Below are positions 19,501 through 28,109 of a stretch of DNA of 64,000 nucleotides, piece by piece. Each line of letters opens with the position of its first letter. Within the stretch, counting starts at the first letter, position 1. Under the pieces are notes generated by a model, which saw nothing but the letters and a program-made list of their open reading frames with translations, did no database searches and was not told where the DNA came from. Location of the stretch: positions 22,343 through 86,342 of the forward strand of contig NZ_VOBR01000036.1 in the NCBI RefSeq assembly GCF_007845675.1, written 5' to 3'. The translations under genes were made by a program, and so were the position numbers. The stretch comes from Lentzea tibetensis (lineage in GTDB: Bacteria; Actinomycetota; Actinomycetes; Mycobacteriales; Pseudonocardiaceae).

Positions 19501-19737
19501 GCCGATGTAGTGCCACAACGCCCACGGCAGACCCGCGACGAGCGCGAGCAGCACAGCGGCGGCGATCAGCCCCCGCAGGACCCGGCCGACGAACCGGAGC
19601 GTGCCAGCGAGCACCGACCACCAGGGGCGGCGGCCGGTGCGCGGCGGCCGGATTATCGGCCGACGGGAGGTTCGAGGGTGTGCGGTCATGACGTGCTCGA
19701 TTCCTAGGCGGTACAGCGCAATCGGCGCCGTGGTCAA
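16549..19737 (-). CDS. LysM and BTAD-domain membrane protein of the Tad locus
   Basis: A 1062-residue protein. Near the N-terminus there are several membrane segments (LIAAAVLLALVAGLPWALW, GPMTATFLLDFLACLCWPVW, HALAAVLISAILLPILG). A LysM-like domain follows at about residues 240-300 (LSRIAQRTLGDSARWPEI, PHLIFPGEELRLPA), then a Pro/Thr linker, another membrane segment, a long soluble region, and a C-terminal bacterial transcriptional-activator (BTAD) domain with LRELLMFLGLHPDGATRESL and DTLDAVAALARALVDDD. Such LysM-BTAD proteins sit at the end of actinobacterial Tad pilus operons; here it is last in a minus-strand run from 28691. An alternative ATG is at 19689. Likely a wall-associated or signalling part of the pilus system. 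Confidence 0.82.
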   Translation of the reverse strand: MTTAPIALYRLGIEHVMTAHPRTSRRPIIRPPRTGRRPWWSVLAGTLRFVGRVLRGLIAAAVLLALVAGLPWALWHYIGWPLPDHIPAWAEVEALLLGPMTATFLLDFLACLCWPVWAAFVLDVIGCAAQATRDGMRAAHRPQASARGPGHALAAVLISAILLPILGNRATSPPTTPLSAPAWTGPTVVATAPAWHATPDASAVAVRRAALVTQQDSSAGPAAGQRPQSVVVRARDPESGVHDSLSRIAQRTLGDSARWPEIFELNKGKPQPNGKPFTNPHLIFPGEELRLPADAKAAPVPPPAQPPQPPPRQPSPEPSTQASATTPPSTTTRPPATSVPAAHPTAGNPAPRSVSDEPAIGWGPELFVGLGLAAAVSAALLVARRRHRNRYRPGSGRRDDLDLPVAPVVYQLRLAHLRAERDDELDLEDTDSRQDDRHLVPRPTVVIGVDAPTSRQIAPGLGVRDGREIALDLAAARGLGLIGAGAPAAARALLVTALTTATHCAGHLAMSAGTSVLVPADDLPLLLGHGTTRAHLPRSLRVLAGLDEALDELEARILRRAREQDSGPWPAVVLVARPQQHNHQRLQAVLDNGAPFGIVGILLGQWRAGVTAYVHEDGTISATGPGLGEALRGTQVFRVGADDATDLLDLLRHAQPQTPTPDAVLGSHVPGPRATHTESAEQDMAADDAGAHRVGGEVAVAGEDVLAADTELEVTAVAGPVDYSGTGLEIIETRAVPPTGARPRPAAVTERPPSSTSSEVHDHEAAVSDEPHSMDTGEPCDPASADKGDRAAVPVRLAVLGRPRVYWRPHPGAEQDVTGAFQPRLRELLMFLGLHPDGATRESLIGALWADSPPEKTTSALNTALSRLRGTLSKATDGALADIVVAGQGSFRLDPTVVDVDYWQFDRAVARRRAATTPHDRTDAYRDIVNSYTGPLADGMSTDWIESAREAIRRDTLDAVAALARALVDDDLEQTLDLLELARAFDPHNELLYRDIMRLQERLGRPDAIPRTLTLLTTRLAEVDDRPTPEAIDLAARLGQRHETASTATAGLPRGGGLEPRR

Positions 19738-19777
19738 CCCTGCGTCCGCGGGCGCGGCACGGACGCGGCCGGAGATG

Positions 19778-20209
19778 TCAGCTCACGTCGGCGGCGACCC
19801 GCTCGGGCGCTGTCACGACCTCGACACGGGGTACAGCGGGCGGCCCAGGTGCCCGGCCACTCGTCGGAGGCCTCGGTGTGGATTGTCCTCGGCTGGTGTC
19901 GTCGCGGGCGCCGACTGAGCGAGCGGCGCGTAGCTTTTTCTTGGTGTGGTTGGTCTTCCGGGTGTCGCGCCAGCGCGTGAGGTCAGCGACCGGTAGATCG
20001 GTGAACTCCGCCAGCTCCTCGATCTCCATGACGTCGCTGGACTCGGCGAGAACATCGCCGAGGTCTCGCTCGATGTCGGCGAGTTGCTCGGCGATGGCGG
20101 TCCGGCGTAGGGCCAGCTCGCCGACCTGTTTCGCCGCGGCGGACCTCCTCGCGCTCCGCGCGGAGTCCGCGTCCTCGACGCGGCGTTCGATCTCTTCCGT
20201 CGTAGCCAT
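19778..20209 (-). CDS. Coiled-coil unknown protein in Tad locus
   Basis: A 143-residue hydrophilic protein. Residues 1-65 are strongly charged and heptad-like (TTEEIERRVEDADSARSARR, LRRTAIAEQLADIERDLGDV), consistent with a coiled coil; a basic TRKTNHTKKKLRAAR stretch and a Pro-rich tail follow. AAGGAA precedes the ATG. It lies 40 bp upstream of the LysM-BTAD gene and 51 bp after the TadG-like gene, within the presumed pilus operon. Function unknown. Confidence 0.6.
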   Translation of the reverse strand: MATTEEIERRVEDADSARSARRSAAAKQVGELALRRTAIAEQLADIERDLGDVLAESSDVMEIEELAEFTDLPVADLTRWRDTRKTNHTKKKLRAARSVGARDDTSRGQSTPRPPTSGRAPGPPAVPRVEVVTAPERVAADVS

Positions 20210-20260
20210 GCGGATTCCTTCCGTTGACGCGCCGCACGTGTTGCGAGCGGCCGGGCGTGG

Positions 20261-20734
20261 TCACGGGTCGATGCTCACCACGCCCCGTTGGGGATGGGCA
20301 CTGCCCACACCGTGAACGGGCAGGCGGGACACGCCGACGAGCCCGAGCAGTTGGGTGGGCTGGGCGGCGGTGATGGTGACCGTGACGGTGTCACCGGACA
20401 CCGTCACCGTGCCCAACGCGCCGACGGCGGCGAGATAGCCCTGCGCGTTGGCGACCGCGTGCACGGGCACCAGCTGCAGGGTGCCGCCGCTGCGATAAGC
20501 GGCGAGGTCGATGGCCTGGGCGCCGGCGCGGGCGGCGGCCTCAGCCTGACCGTTGGCCTTGACCTTGGCCGCGAGCGCCAGGCCGCCGTCAAGGGCGAGC
20601 CCGGCCAGCACGAGGATCGCGAGGGTGATCGTCACCACGAACGCGCTCACCCGGCCCTCGTCCGCGCGCCACCAACGGCGGCAGCGGGTGCGCCACCAGC
20701 GGCCGCGCCGCACAGGTCGGGGTGTACGGTTCAT
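20261..20734 (-). CDS. TadG/TadE-like pseudopilin
   Basis: A 157-residue protein with a basic N-terminus, then a prepilin-like processing site and membrane helix ([20 protein letters not shown]), and a secreted domain with alternating strands ([19 protein letters not shown]). It belongs to the pilus-assembly TadE/TadG-like group. The residue five after the predicted cleavage Gly is Phe, not the usual Glu. The ATG at 20734 overlaps the stop of the preceding gene (ATGA), so the two are translationally coupled. Confidence 0.8.
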   Translation of the reverse strand: MNRTPRPVRRGRWWRTRCRRWWRADEGRVSAFVVTITLAILVLAGLALDGGLALAAKVKANGQAEAAARAGAQAIDLAAYRSGGTLQLVPVHAVANAQGYLAAVGALGTVTVSGDTVTVTITAAQPTQLLGLVGVSRLPVHGVGSAHPQRGVVSIDP

Positions 20735-21285
20735 GCGCCGCCTCCGGCAGCGTTCCCCGACACCGAGCGCCAGGTGTCGATTGGCTCGCTTGCGGTGGCG
20801 GACAAGCGTTTCTGGCCCGGCACACCGAGCAACAGCGCGTCGCCAAAATCGACCACACAGGACACGGTCACGCTGACCGTGCCGCCTGGCCGCATTCCGC
20901 CGGTGGCGGTGTCCACGCCCAGCGACCGGCACGCGACACCGGCCGAGGCCAGCGCGGTCGCCGCGGTCGCGTGTGCCGCGGCGACAGCCCGTGGCACGGT
21001 GCGTTCCATGCTGGCCGCCCTCGAGGCCTGATGCGCGGCATCATTGATCCGCAGGCGCGCGTCGACTCCCCGGTGGACGACCACGGCGACGAACACCAGC
21101 AGCATGACCAGAAACGGCGCCACCAGGGTGACTTCCGCGGCCACCGAGCCGCGATCGTTCCGCCACCAGGCCGACCACTCCTGGCCGCCGGATTCTCGCC
21201 GCTGCGGCCGTTGTAGGCGGCCGTGCGGGTGCCTGGCGGTCGGGTGCGCCGAGCGGGAGCGTAGAACGGATAGGCTGAACGTCAT
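20731..21285 (-). CDS. TadE-family pseudopilin
   Basis: A 184-residue pseudopilin for the Flp pilus machine. After a basic cytoplasmic N-terminus it has the TadE signature [20 protein letters not shown], with Glu at position +5 from the cleavage Gly, then an extracellular domain with two cysteines ([20 protein letters not shown]) that could form a disulphide. It is coupled by a 4-base overlap to the downstream TadG-like gene and lies 6 bp from the upstream TadE paralogue. Confidence 0.85.
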   Translation of the reverse strand: MTFSLSVLRSRSAHPTARHPHGRLQRPQRRESGGQEWSAWWRNDRGSVAAEVTLVAPFLVMLLVFVAVVVHRGVDARLRINDAAHQASRAASMERTVPRAVAAAHATAATALASAGVACRSLGVDTATGGMRPGGTVSVTVSCVVDFGDALLLGVPGQKRLSATASEPIDTWRSVSGNAAGGGA

Positions 21286-21291
21286 CGCCGG

Positions 21292-21768
21292 TCACCGGCC
21301 TGTCGCGACGTCGGGCACGAACCGTTCGACCGGCCCGACGGCCTCGGCGCGCACCGGCAGACTCAGGAACGGAACGACCGAGGTGGCGATGCCGGAGATC
21401 CGCACGGAGGCGGATACGGCGCCGCGCTCGGCGGCGATGTTGGTGCCGGTCAGCGGGCCTTGGGCCAACTGGTCGAGGAGTTGTTGTGCGCTGGCGGTGC
21501 CGGCCGCGGCAGTTCCGTTCTGGGCTCGCGCGGCGGCAAGCCCTTGCGCGGCAGCGGCTTGCGCGATGTGTGTGGCATGGCTCCACAGCGCGAACTGCAC
21601 GATGGCCAGCAGGATCAACAGCAGCAGCGGTGTCGCGATCACGAGTTCCGCGCTGACCGCACCGAGATCTCCACGCAGAACCCGGCGCAGTCGACCGGAC
21701 CGGTTCGCGCCCGGCCAGTGACCTCTCAACCCGCGCCGGTGGTGGTGGTCCGGCGGTGAGGCTGTCAT
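21292..21768 (-). CDS. TadE-family pseudopilin
   Basis: A second TadE-like protein, 158 residues from the ATG at 21768, with the signature LGAVSAELVIATPLLLLILL (Glu at +5 after the cleavage Gly) and an Ala-rich extracellular helix plus beta-rich C-terminus. The start is uncertain: the ATG lacks a ribosome site, and a GTG at 21780 is possible. It follows the pilin gene by about 15 bp. It is expected to be processed by the prepilin peptidase encoded at 28973-29614. Confidence 0.83.
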   Translation of the reverse strand: MTASPPDHHHRRGLRGHWPGANRSGRLRRVLRGDLGAVSAELVIATPLLLLILLAIVQFALWSHATHIAQAAAAQGLAAARAQNGTAAAGTASAQQLLDQLAQGPLTGTNIAAERGAVSASVRISGIATSVVPFLSLPVRAEAVGPVERFVPDVATGR

Positions 21769-21782
21769 AGCGGTCGTCACGG

Positions 21783-21971
21783 CTACAGGGTGATGCCGTT
21801 GGCCTTGGTGAGGACCTTCGCGGCGATGATGGCCACGACGGCGAGCGCGACTGCGACGAGCAGTGCGGTCACCAGCACGGTCTCGGTCGAGTACCCCGCC
21901 TCGGGGTTGCGGCGCAGCAGCTCGATGCGAGTCTTGAGCGTGGTCCACATTGCGTGCCAGTGCTCGTGCAT
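21783..21971 (-). CDS. Flp-type pilin
   Basis: A 62-residue peptide with AAGGAGAA before the ATG. It has a short basic leader, a cleavage-like site in RNPEAGYSTETVL, and a single hydrophobic helix (VTALLVAVALAVVAIIAAKV) ending in a very short polar tail. Size, place between TadC and the pseudopilins, and architecture fit the major Flp pilin. With cleavage after Gly the Glu is at +4, so processing may be after the preceding Ala or be slightly non-canonical. Confidence 0.8.
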   Translation of the reverse strand: MHEHWHAMWTTLKTRIELLRRNPEAGYSTETVLVTALLVAVALAVVAIIAAKVLTKANGITL

Positions 21972-22017
21972 CGCGTTCTCCTTCCTGTCCAACGTCGAAG
22001 GCCCGTCGTGTCGGGAT

Positions 22018-22920
22018 CTACAGTCCATTGAGGACTTGTATGAGTGCCGGGTGGCCGATGAATGCGAGAAATCCCAGGAACAGTGCCATGACCGGCAGTG
22101 ACATGCGTTCGGTCGCGGACTGGGCGTCGGCCTCGGCGTCGGTGAGCTGGTGGGTGCGCAGCGCCGCGGCCTTGGCCGCGAGGCTGGCGCGGACCTTGGC
22201 ACCCTCGGTCCCCGCCAGGCTGACCGATGCCGCGAGCTCGGCCAGTTCGGTGACGTCGAGTTCCTCGCCGAGCTGGCGCAGCATCGCCCAGGGTGTCGTG
22301 TGGGTGAGCCGCGCGGTGTCCAAGGCGCGCTGGATCTGCGCGAAGGCCCAGCTGCCGCCGATGGCGGCCGAGTCGTGCAGGGCGGTGTCGACGCCCGCGC
22401 CACCGGCCAGCGTGATCCACACGAGGTCCAGAAAGGACGACAGGGCGTGGCGGAACCCGGTGCGCGACCTCGCTGCCTCGGATCGCGCCTGCAGGTCGGG
22501 CAGTAGGAATCCGGCGGCGGCCAACAGGAGCCCGGCGACGATCGGGACCTCGAACGTCAGCGACAGCCCGGCCAACGCGAGCGCCAGGTGCAGCAGCATG
22601 GGCAGCAGGAGTCCGGCGAGAGCCAGTGTGGCCTTCTCCGCCAGGTGGCTGGCCAGTGGGCGGCCGATGAGGGCCAGATCGCGGCCGAGACGCTTGCCGG
22701 GCAACCCGAGGGCGCGTAGCGGTGCGACGGCGGGGCGGCCGAGCGTGGCCGCCCACCCGGTGTCGTCGATGACCAGGATCGGAGGCGGCACCGGGGGCGT
22801 GGTGGCGCGCGTGAGGATCACCTCGAGCGGGGGGCGGGTGGGAAGCGCCCACACGATCAAGGCCCATAGCCCAGTTCCGGTCCCGGTGCCCAGCACCAGT
22901 GCGGTGATCACGCCGGTCAC
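22018..22920 (-). CDS. tadC: TadC-like inner-membrane platform protein
   Basis: A 300-residue membrane protein of the type II secretion F family, pairing with TadB to form the Flp assembly platform. Membrane segments are visible at the N-terminus (ITALVLGTGTGTGLWALIV), middle (LALAGLSLTFEVPIVAGLLL) and C-terminus (LPVMALFLGFLAFIGHPAL), with the conserved helical region (LRQLGEELDVTELAELAASV) between them. It starts 2 bp after the TadB stop, consistent with one operon. Confidence 0.87.
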   Translation of the reverse strand: MTGVITALVLGTGTGTGLWALIVWALPTRPPLEVILTRATTPPVPPPILVIDDTGWAATLGRPAVAPLRALGLPGKRLGRDLALIGRPLASHLAEKATLALAGLLLPMLLHLALALAGLSLTFEVPIVAGLLLAAAGFLLPDLQARSEAARSRTGFRHALSSFLDLVWITLAGGAGVDTALHDSAAIGGSWAFAQIQRALDTARLTHTTPWAMLRQLGEELDVTELAELAASVSLAGTEGAKVRASLAAKAAALRTHQLTDAEADAQSATERMSLPVMALFLGFLAFIGHPALIQVLNGL

Positions 22921-22921
22921 C

Positions 22922-23851
22922 TCACACCTGTCCTTCTGCGACCAGTGGCCGGTCTTTGCGGGATCGCGTGTCGGCGATTGCCAGGAACCGCGTTGGCTCC
23001 GTGACGCGGGAGATGCGTGCCAGCCAGGCGAACCCGGCGGTGAACAGCCCGCCGATGCCGAGCAGAATCAGCTGGCCGGTCACGGAGTCGTAGGCCGACA
23101 GGTAGGAGCGGTTGAGCAGCACTACCCCGGCGGCGAACGCGAGAGTGGTGCCCACGATCACCCGGACTGAGGTGCGGGTACGGGCGCGCCCGGCCTCGAT
23201 CCGCATCCGCATCGACGCCTGCTCCCGCGCGGTCCGCGCGAGGGCACCCAGCAGGTCGCCGAGCTGGCGGGCCTGCTGCTCGGCGGCCGTGATCAGAGCG
23301 GCGATCACCAGGTCGCCGGTCGGATCGGCAACCTGGTCGGCCATTCCGCGCAGGGATGGCGCGAGGCGCTCGCCGTTCTCCAGGTTCACGGCGAGGTCGG
23401 TGATCTCGCTCCGGATCGGCGTCGGCGCCAGCTTCGCGGTGGCGAGGATGGCTTGCTCCAGGCCGGAGGCGGCCGACAGCGTGTCGCGCAGCATTTCGGT
23501 CCAGGTGGCGATGGCTTCGATGCGGGCGACTCGGCGCGCGTGTTCGGGGTCGCGGCCGAGCACGCGGGGCAGCGCCCAGCACGCGAGTCCGGCTAGGATC
23601 GCGCCGACGAACCAGCCGGTGATCACCCCGGTCGCCGCGCCTACCGCGATTGCGACGCCGAGGTGGATCAGGACGCGCCGGTGCCGCGGTCTGTCGCTGT
23701 GGTGTTGCCGGGACAGCGGGCGGCGCGGCCGGTTCGGGTCGACGCCGCGCCAGCCGATGATCACCAGAAGTAGGCCGAGTCCGGCTCCGGTCCCCAGCAG
23801 CGCGGCGAGTCGGACTGTGGGGCTGAGGAGGAGGGTCACTGCGGCCACCAC
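22922..23851 (-). CDS. tadB: TadB-like inner-membrane platform protein
   Basis: A 309-residue F-family membrane protein. Hydrophobic segments: ALLGTGAGLGLLLVIIGW, GAATGVITGWFVGAILAGLA, and two near the C-terminus (GTTLAFAAGVVLL, LILLGIGGLFTAGFAWL). The cytoplasmic helical domain contains DTLSAASGLEQAILATAK. Its start overlaps the end of the TadA ATPase gene by 16 bases, so translation is probably coupled. Confidence 0.87.
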   Translation of the reverse strand: MVAAVTLLLSPTVRLAALLGTGAGLGLLLVIIGWRGVDPNRPRRPLSRQHHSDRPRHRRVLIHLGVAIAVGAATGVITGWFVGAILAGLACWALPRVLGRDPEHARRVARIEAIATWTEMLRDTLSAASGLEQAILATAKLAPTPIRSEITDLAVNLENGERLAPSLRGMADQVADPTGDLVIAALITAAEQQARQLGDLLGALARTAREQASMRMRIEAGRARTRTSVRVIVGTTLAFAAGVVLLNRSYLSAYDSVTGQLILLGIGGLFTAGFAWLARISRVTEPTRFLAIADTRSRKDRPLVAEGQV

Positions 23852-25344
23852 CCGTCAGGGTGCTCGAGCGCGGCGGGGTCGAAGCCGGCGTCGACGAGGT
23901 CGTCGAGGGTGTCGGTGCGCAGCGCGCCGGGGACCGGCCGGGCACGGTGGTCGGGGCAGGGCCGGTAGATCTCGTTGGAGACCACCTGGGGGCCGTCGGC
24001 GTCGACGACCTCGCGGATCGAGGACACCACGCGGGTCGTGCGGTCTGTGGCGTGGGCCAGGTGCACCACGAAGTGCACCGCGCTGGCGACCAGCAGCGCG
24101 GTGGCCTCCAATGACAGCCGCTCGATGCCTTGTGCCGCGTAGGAGGCGAGTCTGGTGAACGCGATCCGGGAACTGGAGGCGTGCAAGGTGGCCATCGAGC
24201 CGTCGTTTCCCTGGGACATGGCGTTGCACATCGGGATGACTTCCGGGCCGCGGATCTCGCCGACGATGACCCGGTCCGGGGACATGCGCAGGCCCCAGCG
24301 CACGAGGTCCGCTTGGGAGATCGTGCCCTCGCCCTCCACGTTCGGCTCGCGGGCCTGCAACGCGGTCACGTCCGCGTGGATGTTCGGGTCGCGCTGCAGG
24401 CCGAGTTCGAAGGCGTCCTCGATGGTGATGATCCGCTCCAGCGGGGCCATCTCCGACGCCAGCGCCCGTAGCAGGGTGGTCTTGCCCGCGCCGGTGCCGC
24501 CGGTGATCAGAATGTTCTTCCTGGCGCGCACCAGCGCCCGCAGGAACTCCCCGAGCCCGGCGTCGATGGTGCCGCGCTCGCGCAACTGGGGCAGCGTGGC
24601 GGTGAGGTAGCCGTGCCGGCGGATCGACAGCGCGGTCACCCCACCGGCGGTCAGGCCCATCACCGCGAACAGCCGCTCCCCGCCGGGCAGCTGGAGGTTC
24701 ACCGCCGGGGAACCTTGATCGAACCGCCGCTCCTGGCTGGACGCCCGCGCGGCGAGTAGCCGAACCAGGTCGGTCAGCTCCTCGTTCGACCCGGCGATCG
24801 GCGCGACCTGCTCGCGACGGCCGTCGGTGTGCTGGACGAACACCCGGTCCCACCGGTTGGCGTTGATCGTCTCGATCGTGGGGTTGTCCAGCAGCGGTTG
24901 CAGGCCGGCTAGGCCGAACAGTTCGTTGAGGACCTCGACGACCACCTGCTGCTCGAGCCCGGAGGGGACTAGCGAGCGGTTGGCGGTCAGCTCGTTCTCG
25001 TTGTGGACGCGGACCGCGGTGTCGAGGATCGACCGGGCCAGCTCGCGGCGGGCTTCCCGCGTCACGGGGGCGCCGGTGCGCGGTTGCTGGGCAGCCACCT
25101 GCCGGGGCAGTTCGGCGGCGAGGGTGTCGCGCAGGTGCCGCCGGAGCCGGCCCGCCGCGACCGTCAGATCGTCGTCGCCGTCGCTGAACTCGTCTGGCGG
25201 TGAGGCGGGACAGGGGTCGTTCTGCTCGGACGCCCACATGCGGCCGTTGGCCGTTGCCGCGTCGGCCCGGCCGGGCCCTTCGAGAGGTGGCCGGCGCGAG
25301 TGCAAGTGCATCGCGGGCGGATAACCGTTGGTGGGCTGGTTCAT
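23836..25344 (-). CDS. tadA: TadA/CpaF secretion ATPase
   Basis: Hexameric secretion ATPase powering Flp pilus assembly. The 502-residue protein has the family N-terminal domain, Walker A GGTGAGKT at residues 282-289, an Asp box (ITIEDAFELGLQ), and the Walker B/His-box region with RGPEVIPMCNAMSQGNDGS and MATLHASS. All motifs look intact. It is encoded between the CpaE-like ATPase (4-base overlap) and TadB (16-base overlap). Confidence 0.93.
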   Translation of the reverse strand: MNQPTNGYPPAMHLHSRRPPLEGPGRADAATANGRMWASEQNDPCPASPPDEFSDGDDDLTVAAGRLRRHLRDTLAAELPRQVAAQQPRTGAPVTREARRELARSILDTAVRVHNENELTANRSLVPSGLEQQVVVEVLNELFGLAGLQPLLDNPTIETINANRWDRVFVQHTDGRREQVAPIAGSNEELTDLVRLLAARASSQERRFDQGSPAVNLQLPGGERLFAVMGLTAGGVTALSIRRHGYLTATLPQLRERGTIDAGLGEFLRALVRARKNILITGGTGAGKTTLLRALASEMAPLERIITIEDAFELGLQRDPNIHADVTALQAREPNVEGEGTISQADLVRWGLRMSPDRVIVGEIRGPEVIPMCNAMSQGNDGSMATLHASSSRIAFTRLASYAAQGIERLSLEATALLVASAVHFVVHLAHATDRTTRVVSSIREVVDADGPQVVSNEIYRPCPDHRARPVPGALRTDTLDDLVDAGFDPAALEHPDGWWPQ

Positions 25345-26252
25345 GACGCTGCTCCTCCCTGCGAATCGCGTTGCTCATCGGCCGGCAGATCAGGTGGGCT
25401 GGGTGCGAGCCGGAGTCCGCTGCTTGAGGCGGCACCGTTCGGTGCGGCGGGAGTCGACCGCGCGACAGCCGTGTGTTTCTGGTCAGCGCCAGCCAGGTCG
25501 AAGGAGGGAGGCGGCGCTGCTGGCGTGGGCGTCAGCACGACGGCGACCTTGTGCGCGAACCGGCCCAGCGCGGAGTTCGACGGCGCGCTGCGGCCCCACC
25601 GTGACCGTGGCGGTCGTCCGCACAGCACGGCGGCGCCGCGCTCGTCGTGCGGAACGCGGCCCAGCGGCGGCACGCCGAGCTCCCGGCTGACCTCGGTGGT
25701 GGAGTAGCCCTCGCCGACCAGCAGCAGCGCGGCCCGTGGCGCCCAGCGGCCGACCGCGGGCAGTCGGCGGGCCAGGTGCGCGAGGTCGTCGGCGTGAGCA
25801 CGGGTGAGCAGCACGAGCACATCGGACTCGCGCACGATGCCCATCGCCGCGGACCCGTGATCGATCCGGCCGCAGTCCGCGATCACCACAGTGTCCGGGG
25901 CGTTCGCGGTGCTTCGCAGGACATCGACGCCTGCGGACGAGTTCGGCGGCAGGGCTAGCAGCGCCGCTCGCGCTTGGTCGGCGTCCGGTGGCGTAGTCAC
26001 CACTGGGAGCCCGCCCGGCAGAGCTTGGGTGTGCTGCCACAGCAACTCAGAGTCAGGGCTGCTCCGTGCCGCCGCGGCAAGGCTGAGCAGACCGGGCGTG
26101 GACGGCAAGCAGAACCGCGTCGCGATGTCGCCCCCGGACGGATCCGCCTCCACCAGGACAGTGCGGACCGGTGCGGGCCAACGCGCCGCCAGGGCAACCG
26201 AGAATGTCGTCACGCCCGGCGAGCCCTTCAGGCTGAGGACAGCGACCAGCAT
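25341..26252 (-). CDS. CpaE/TadZ-like MinD-family ATPase
   Basis: A 303-residue P-loop ATPase that likely positions the pilus machine. It starts directly with the deviant Walker motif LSLKGSPGVTTFSVALAARW, lacking an N-terminal receiver-like domain, and has switch-like segments LVEADPSGGDIATRF and TVVIADCGRIDHG. The C-terminal 60 residues are Pro/Ala-rich. The start codon shares its A with the stop of the SAF-domain gene (TGATG), and the end overlaps the TadA start. The missing receiver-like domain is common in actinobacterial members. Confidence 0.85.
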   Translation of the reverse strand: MLVAVLSLKGSPGVTTFSVALAARWPAPVRTVLVEADPSGGDIATRFCLPSTPGLLSLAAAARSSPDSELLWQHTQALPGGLPVVTTPPDADQARAALLALPPNSSAGVDVLRSTANAPDTVVIADCGRIDHGSAAMGIVRESDVLVLLTRAHADDLAHLARRLPAVGRWAPRAALLLVGEGYSTTEVSRELGVPPLGRVPHDERGAAVLCGRPPRSRWGRSAPSNSALGRFAHKVAVVLTPTPAAPPPSFDLAGADQKHTAVARSTPAAPNGAASSSGLRLAPSPPDLPADEQRDSQGGAAS

Positions 26253-26971
26253 CAGCGATCACCGCCCGACAGCAGCACCAGCGACAACTGGCCCACCGGG
26301 ATCGCGGCGACCTGGCGGGCGGCGGCCTCGGCCAACTGCACCGACACCACCGTGGTCTGCTCGTTGGGTGGTGTGGTCACGCTGGTGACCACGCCCGGCC
26401 ATACCGGTGCCGTCTCCGATGCCGGTGGAGACGTGGCCGACCCGTTCGCGCCACCGGGGACGAACACCACGGACACCCGTGCCCCTGGCACTACTTCCGC
26501 CGGGAACTGCCCGGCTTTGAGCGCCAACGACGCGATCGATTGCCCTGCAACGGGAACGGCAGGAGTTCCGACTGAGTCCGGCGTGAGCAACGCGCCCGCG
26601 GGAAGGCTCACCGACATCGTCTTGCCCACCACACTCGCGGCCTGTCCGGCGTCCACGACGCTCACGTCGGGATCGACCGCCACGTTGACCTGCCGTAGAT
26701 CCTGCGCGCTCAGCAGATGGCCGACGGTTACCGGACGCGCCAGCGCCAGGACCGGTTGCCGATCACCGGCGGTCAGCGAGATCCACAGAAACGTCGCCGT
26801 GCACACGATCACGAGCAACACGCCGAGCAGGAGGTAGGGCAGGCTCCGGCGACGACCCGCGCCCCGCAGCCGTGAGGCGGCATCCGGGTTCTTGCCGTTG
26901 CTCACCCACGGTGCATCGTCCGATGTGGACGAACGGTCGGAGTTCGGATTGCTCGTCACAAGTGTCTTCAT
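26252..26971 (-). CDS. SAF-domain CpaB/RcpC-like protein
   Basis: A 239-residue protein with a short cytoplasmic N-terminus, one membrane helix (LPYLLLGVLLVIVCTATFLW) and a periplasm-side SAF domain (VLALARPVTVGHLLSAQDLR, MSVSLPAGALLTPDSVGT). CpaB/RcpC proteins stabilise the outer parts of Tad machines. The ATG at 26971 is preferred over 26989 because GGAGG lies 7 bases upstream. First of the core tad genes after two exported proteins. Confidence 0.82.
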   Translation of the reverse strand: MKTLVTSNPNSDRSSTSDDAPWVSNGKNPDAASRLRGAGRRRSLPYLLLGVLLVIVCTATFLWISLTAGDRQPVLALARPVTVGHLLSAQDLRQVNVAVDPDVSVVDAGQAASVVGKTMSVSLPAGALLTPDSVGTPAVPVAGQSIASLALKAGQFPAEVVPGARVSVVFVPGGANGSATSPPASETAPVWPGVVTSVTTPPNEQTTVVSVQLAEAAARQVAAIPVGQLSLVLLSGGDR

Positions 26972-27086
26972 GCCAGCGCCTCCAGGCATGGGGGTAGTGC
27001 GCCGCGTCGCCGGTGCTGATCAGCGAGCGGAACGACGAGTTTGCTCTGTGTTCTCGGTGATGTGGGCGGAGCTGCCTCGCGAAGGG

Positions 27087-28106
27087 TCAGCCGCTGCCGT
27101 TGTTCAGGGCCTGGGACTCGGCCACGCGGAACGCCGCATTGCCGGTCGTCGTCATGTCCGGGAACGTCCCGCCCTGGCCTGCGCCCGACCACGTGACCGT
27201 CCAATGCACGGTCGCGGAGGCGGGGAAGGTCTGACCTGGTTGGCGGGCCGAGGATCTGCGATAGGTGTGTCCGCAGTCCGGGGAACCCGATGTCGGATCG
27301 AGGCTCGCCCGAAACGGGGTACCTGGCCCCGTGCAGCTCACCGTGCTGCCGTCGCCCATTGACCAGGTCACCGCCGTCGGTGTCGCTACCGCGGTCACCG
27401 ACACACCGGGCACGGATGCGGTCGCCGAGATAGGAGCCCACCCTGTGGAGAGCCACAGCCAGGTCGGTAGGTGCACCAACTGGTCACCGGACGGGCTTGT
27501 CGCGATCGTCGGTGCGGCGAGCCGCAGCTGCTTGCGCGCCAGCTGCGCCAGCTCGGCCGGTGAGGGCAGCATCGCCGCTCCGGGCTGGTGTCCGTCGGCA
27601 ATCCACACCGGCGGCCGGTACAGCGCATCCGCCACCCCCTCGCCGGTGCACTTCCAGAGGTACCAAGCCCCCGGCTGGCCCTGAGCAGCTTGCTGCGCCA
27701 GGACGGCGATACGCGGCTGGCGGGTGAGCACCGCCGGTCGCGCCGTGGCAATGCCTGAGGTCAACGGCCGACCGAGGGCCGCGGTCACCACGCCGCCGGA
27801 CGGTGGCTGGTAGTCGCTCTTCACATACGAACAGTTCGCCAAGTTCGAGTTGCCCCCGACGATCGTGTCCCCGTTGTCACTGCCGTCACCCCGGTTGGCC
27901 GAGCCACGACGCCCAGTGTCGGGCTTCCCGTTGCCAGGGCTGTTCGGCTTGGGGTTCGTGCCGCTCTTGCCCGCGCCGAGATCGCAGACCGGCGAAGGGG
28001 TTTGGCTACAGTTCGTGCTGCCCCAGCCGTTGTCCGCGAGAGCGGGTGCTGCGCCACCGAGTATTCCGACCGCGGTGATCCCTGTGATGACTGCGAAACG
28101 TCGCAT
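27087..28106 (-). CDS. Exported protein of the Tad locus
   Basis: A 339-residue protein with a clear Sec signal peptide (VITGITAVGILGGAAPALA, cleavage after ALA). The mature part begins with cysteine-containing low-complexity sequence (NGWGSTNCSQTPSPVCDLG) and a Gly/Asn/Asp-rich linker, then a beta-rich region with a PKD-like flavour (VTWSMGDGSTVSCTG, HTYRRSSARQPG). Proteins like this accompany actinobacterial tad genes, but their role is not known. It begins 3 bp after the lipoprotein gene stop. Confidence 0.75.
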   Translation of the reverse strand: MRRFAVITGITAVGILGGAAPALADNGWGSTNCSQTPSPVCDLGAGKSGTNPKPNSPGNGKPDTGRRGSANRGDGSDNGDTIVGGNSNLANCSYVKSDYQPPSGGVVTAALGRPLTSGIATARPAVLTRQPRIAVLAQQAAQGQPGAWYLWKCTGEGVADALYRPPVWIADGHQPGAAMLPSPAELAQLARKQLRLAAPTIATSPSGDQLVHLPTWLWLSTGWAPISATASVPGVSVTAVATPTAVTWSMGDGSTVSCTGPGTPFRASLDPTSGSPDCGHTYRRSSARQPGQTFPASATVHWTVTWSGAGQGGTFPDMTTTGNAAFRVAESQALNNGSG

Positions 28107-28109
28107 GGC